Shown here piece after piece: positions 63,301 through 64,000 of a stretch of DNA of 64,000 nt. The notes under the pieces are model-generated. The model ran no database searches, was not told the origin of the DNA, and saw only the letters and a program-made list of their open reading frames with translations. The stretch lies in the NCBI RefSeq assembly GCF_028554725.1, contig NC_071667.1, positions 70,189,501-70,253,500 of the forward strand, written 5' to 3'. This DNA is from Zeugodacus cucurbitae (taxonomy: Eukaryota > Arthropoda > Insecta > Diptera > Tephritidae). Position 1 is the first letter of the stretch, and each line of letters starts with the position of its first letter. A program made the position numbers and the translations under genes.

Positions 63301-63406
63301 CGCATTGGAACAGGTGTCGGCAGTACAGGAAAAGAGTTGGAAAGTCGTTGAGGAGAAAATGTTGTTTGGTTTGGGTGTTGTGACTGCACTCAGAAATTTT
63401 GTGTAG
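60338..63406 (+). CDS. Utp21: U3 snoRNP / SSU processome component Utp21 (WDR36)
   Basis: Exons at 60338-61168, 61233-61554, 61612-61866, 61953-62129 and 62196-63406 encode 931 aa (human WDR36 is about 950). Intron phases are 0,1,1,1. Residues 1 to about 640 are WD40 repeats forming two beta-propellers. Visible repeat ends include LRVWDI, LKIWNI, VAFWNL, LKFWPF and IKVWDI. An acidic patch (GDEDDEDMSDEE) near 705 precedes the C-terminal Utp21 domain, with KKRNKPKAPPKTPKQAPFF followed by GGSYRIMVAFLK and FELAQAYL-type helices (here YELAQAYLSVFL). Utp21 acts in the nucleolus in early pre-18S rRNA processing. The start is the first ATG, and a good frame also extends upstream only through non-ATG codons. 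Intron 2 (61555-61611) is 57 bases with no in-frame stop. Confidence 0.95.
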
Positions 63407-63546
63407 ATTTGGAATAGTTGATATTCGTAGACACTGATTTAAGATAAAAATGTGCTACCAGCTTTTATGGTATTAATGTATATAGAAAATATGGTTCACG
63501 TATGTTTTTTTTAAATATACTAATGAAAACTTATGTATTTCTTTTT

Positions 63547-63552
63547 ATTAAA
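63547..63552 (+). terminator. Likely poly(A) signal of Utp21
   Basis: ATTAAA about 140 bases after the stop codon, the commonest variant of AATAAA. Confidence 0.4.
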
Positions 63553-64000
63553 TCATAAAGGGGAAAGGCAATTTTTGGTTGCTAAGCTATTGCCTTAGTA
63601 ATCAGTGACGCTCATTGTTTAAAAAGAAGAAAACTTTTATATTTTGCTATTGATTATCTCATTTATATTTAAATTTGATTACTAGTCCTTGAAATTTAAT
63701 TACCCAGCCTTTATTTGTTTATGTTTTGTCTATAATTTGTTGATGTTTACATGCAATCAGCTGTTTTTGCTTATCTGCAAATCTTACAACTAAAAAAACT
63801 AACATAACCTCCAAATTGCATGTCATTCTGTCTCCATTATTTCAAAATTTTTGGAGCATAAACTCGCTTTATTTAAAGCACACCTACAATTTACGTCGAA
63901 ATTTAATAAATTCTTCTCATCGTATGCAACTCAGAACTTTTCACGTTTTTGCAGCAGTCTTGACAAGACGACTAATCCAATTTTAGAAACGAAAATATCA
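63553..64000. other. Downstream flank
   Basis: No gene can be supported. An ATG at 63924 opens a 20-codon Arg/Phe-rich frame (MQLRTFHVFAAVLTRRLIQF) that could be the first exon of a gene lying beyond the window, but it ends in a stop and may be chance. Confidence 0.3.

Overview
The window looks like nuclear DNA of a higher fly (Diptera, Brachycera), most likely a tephritid fruit fly. It is AT-rich, its genes are split by short GT-AG introns, it carries CATA/TATG microsatellites, and its intergenic DNA is full of mariner-type, LINE and other dispersed repeats. The species call is an inference. The gene calls rest on the translated exons. From memory, the same set of genes (yellow-e cluster, Dpm3, GILT1, CCHa2, WDR36/Utp21) lies close together on Drosophila melanogaster 3R near 87E-F, so the block appears to be conserved synteny.

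All nine gene models are on the + strand. At 5.2-26.4 kb there are four yellow-family (MRJP-domain) genes. Two near-identical genes, A (5207-6749) and B (10185-11738), come from a roughly 4.5-4.9 kb tandem duplication (about 3125-7971 and 8060-12575) with an 80-bp mariner-like MITE at the junction. A third gene, C (19712-21267), has lost the downstream introns. A fourth, D (24521-26425), is divergent and uses a GC-AG intron. At 26.9-27.3 kb is the small membrane subunit Dpm3. At 29.8-36.2 kb is GILT1, a gamma-interferon-inducible lysosomal thiol reductase homologue whose 5.1-kb first intron holds two transposon relics and a degenerate minisatellite. At 54.3-58.1 kb is the CCHamide-2 neuropeptide precursor gene, preceded by about 14 kb of repeat-rich DNA with two candidate upstream promoters or 5' exons. 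At 60.3-63.4 kb is WDR36/Utp21, a U3 snoRNP (small-subunit processome) component.

The genes are a syntenic neighbourhood rather than a pathway: secreted cuticle/pigment-type yellow proteins, dolichol-phosphate-mannose synthesis, lysosomal disulfide reduction, a gut/brain peptide hormone and ribosome biogenesis. The most informative unusual signals are: (1) mosaic identity between A and B, suggesting gene conversion over exons 3-4; (2) a roughly 1-kb tract between C and D dense in TGATGTGA/TCACGTGA half-palindromes; (3) a family of four mariner MITEs with a shared GAGGTGTGTTC terminus; (4) a 195-bp element with perfect 18-bp inverted ends; and (5) two unusual introns. I see no CRISPR array, rRNA, tRNA or bacterial operon. 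All identities and counts given are by-eye comparisons, not computed alignments.
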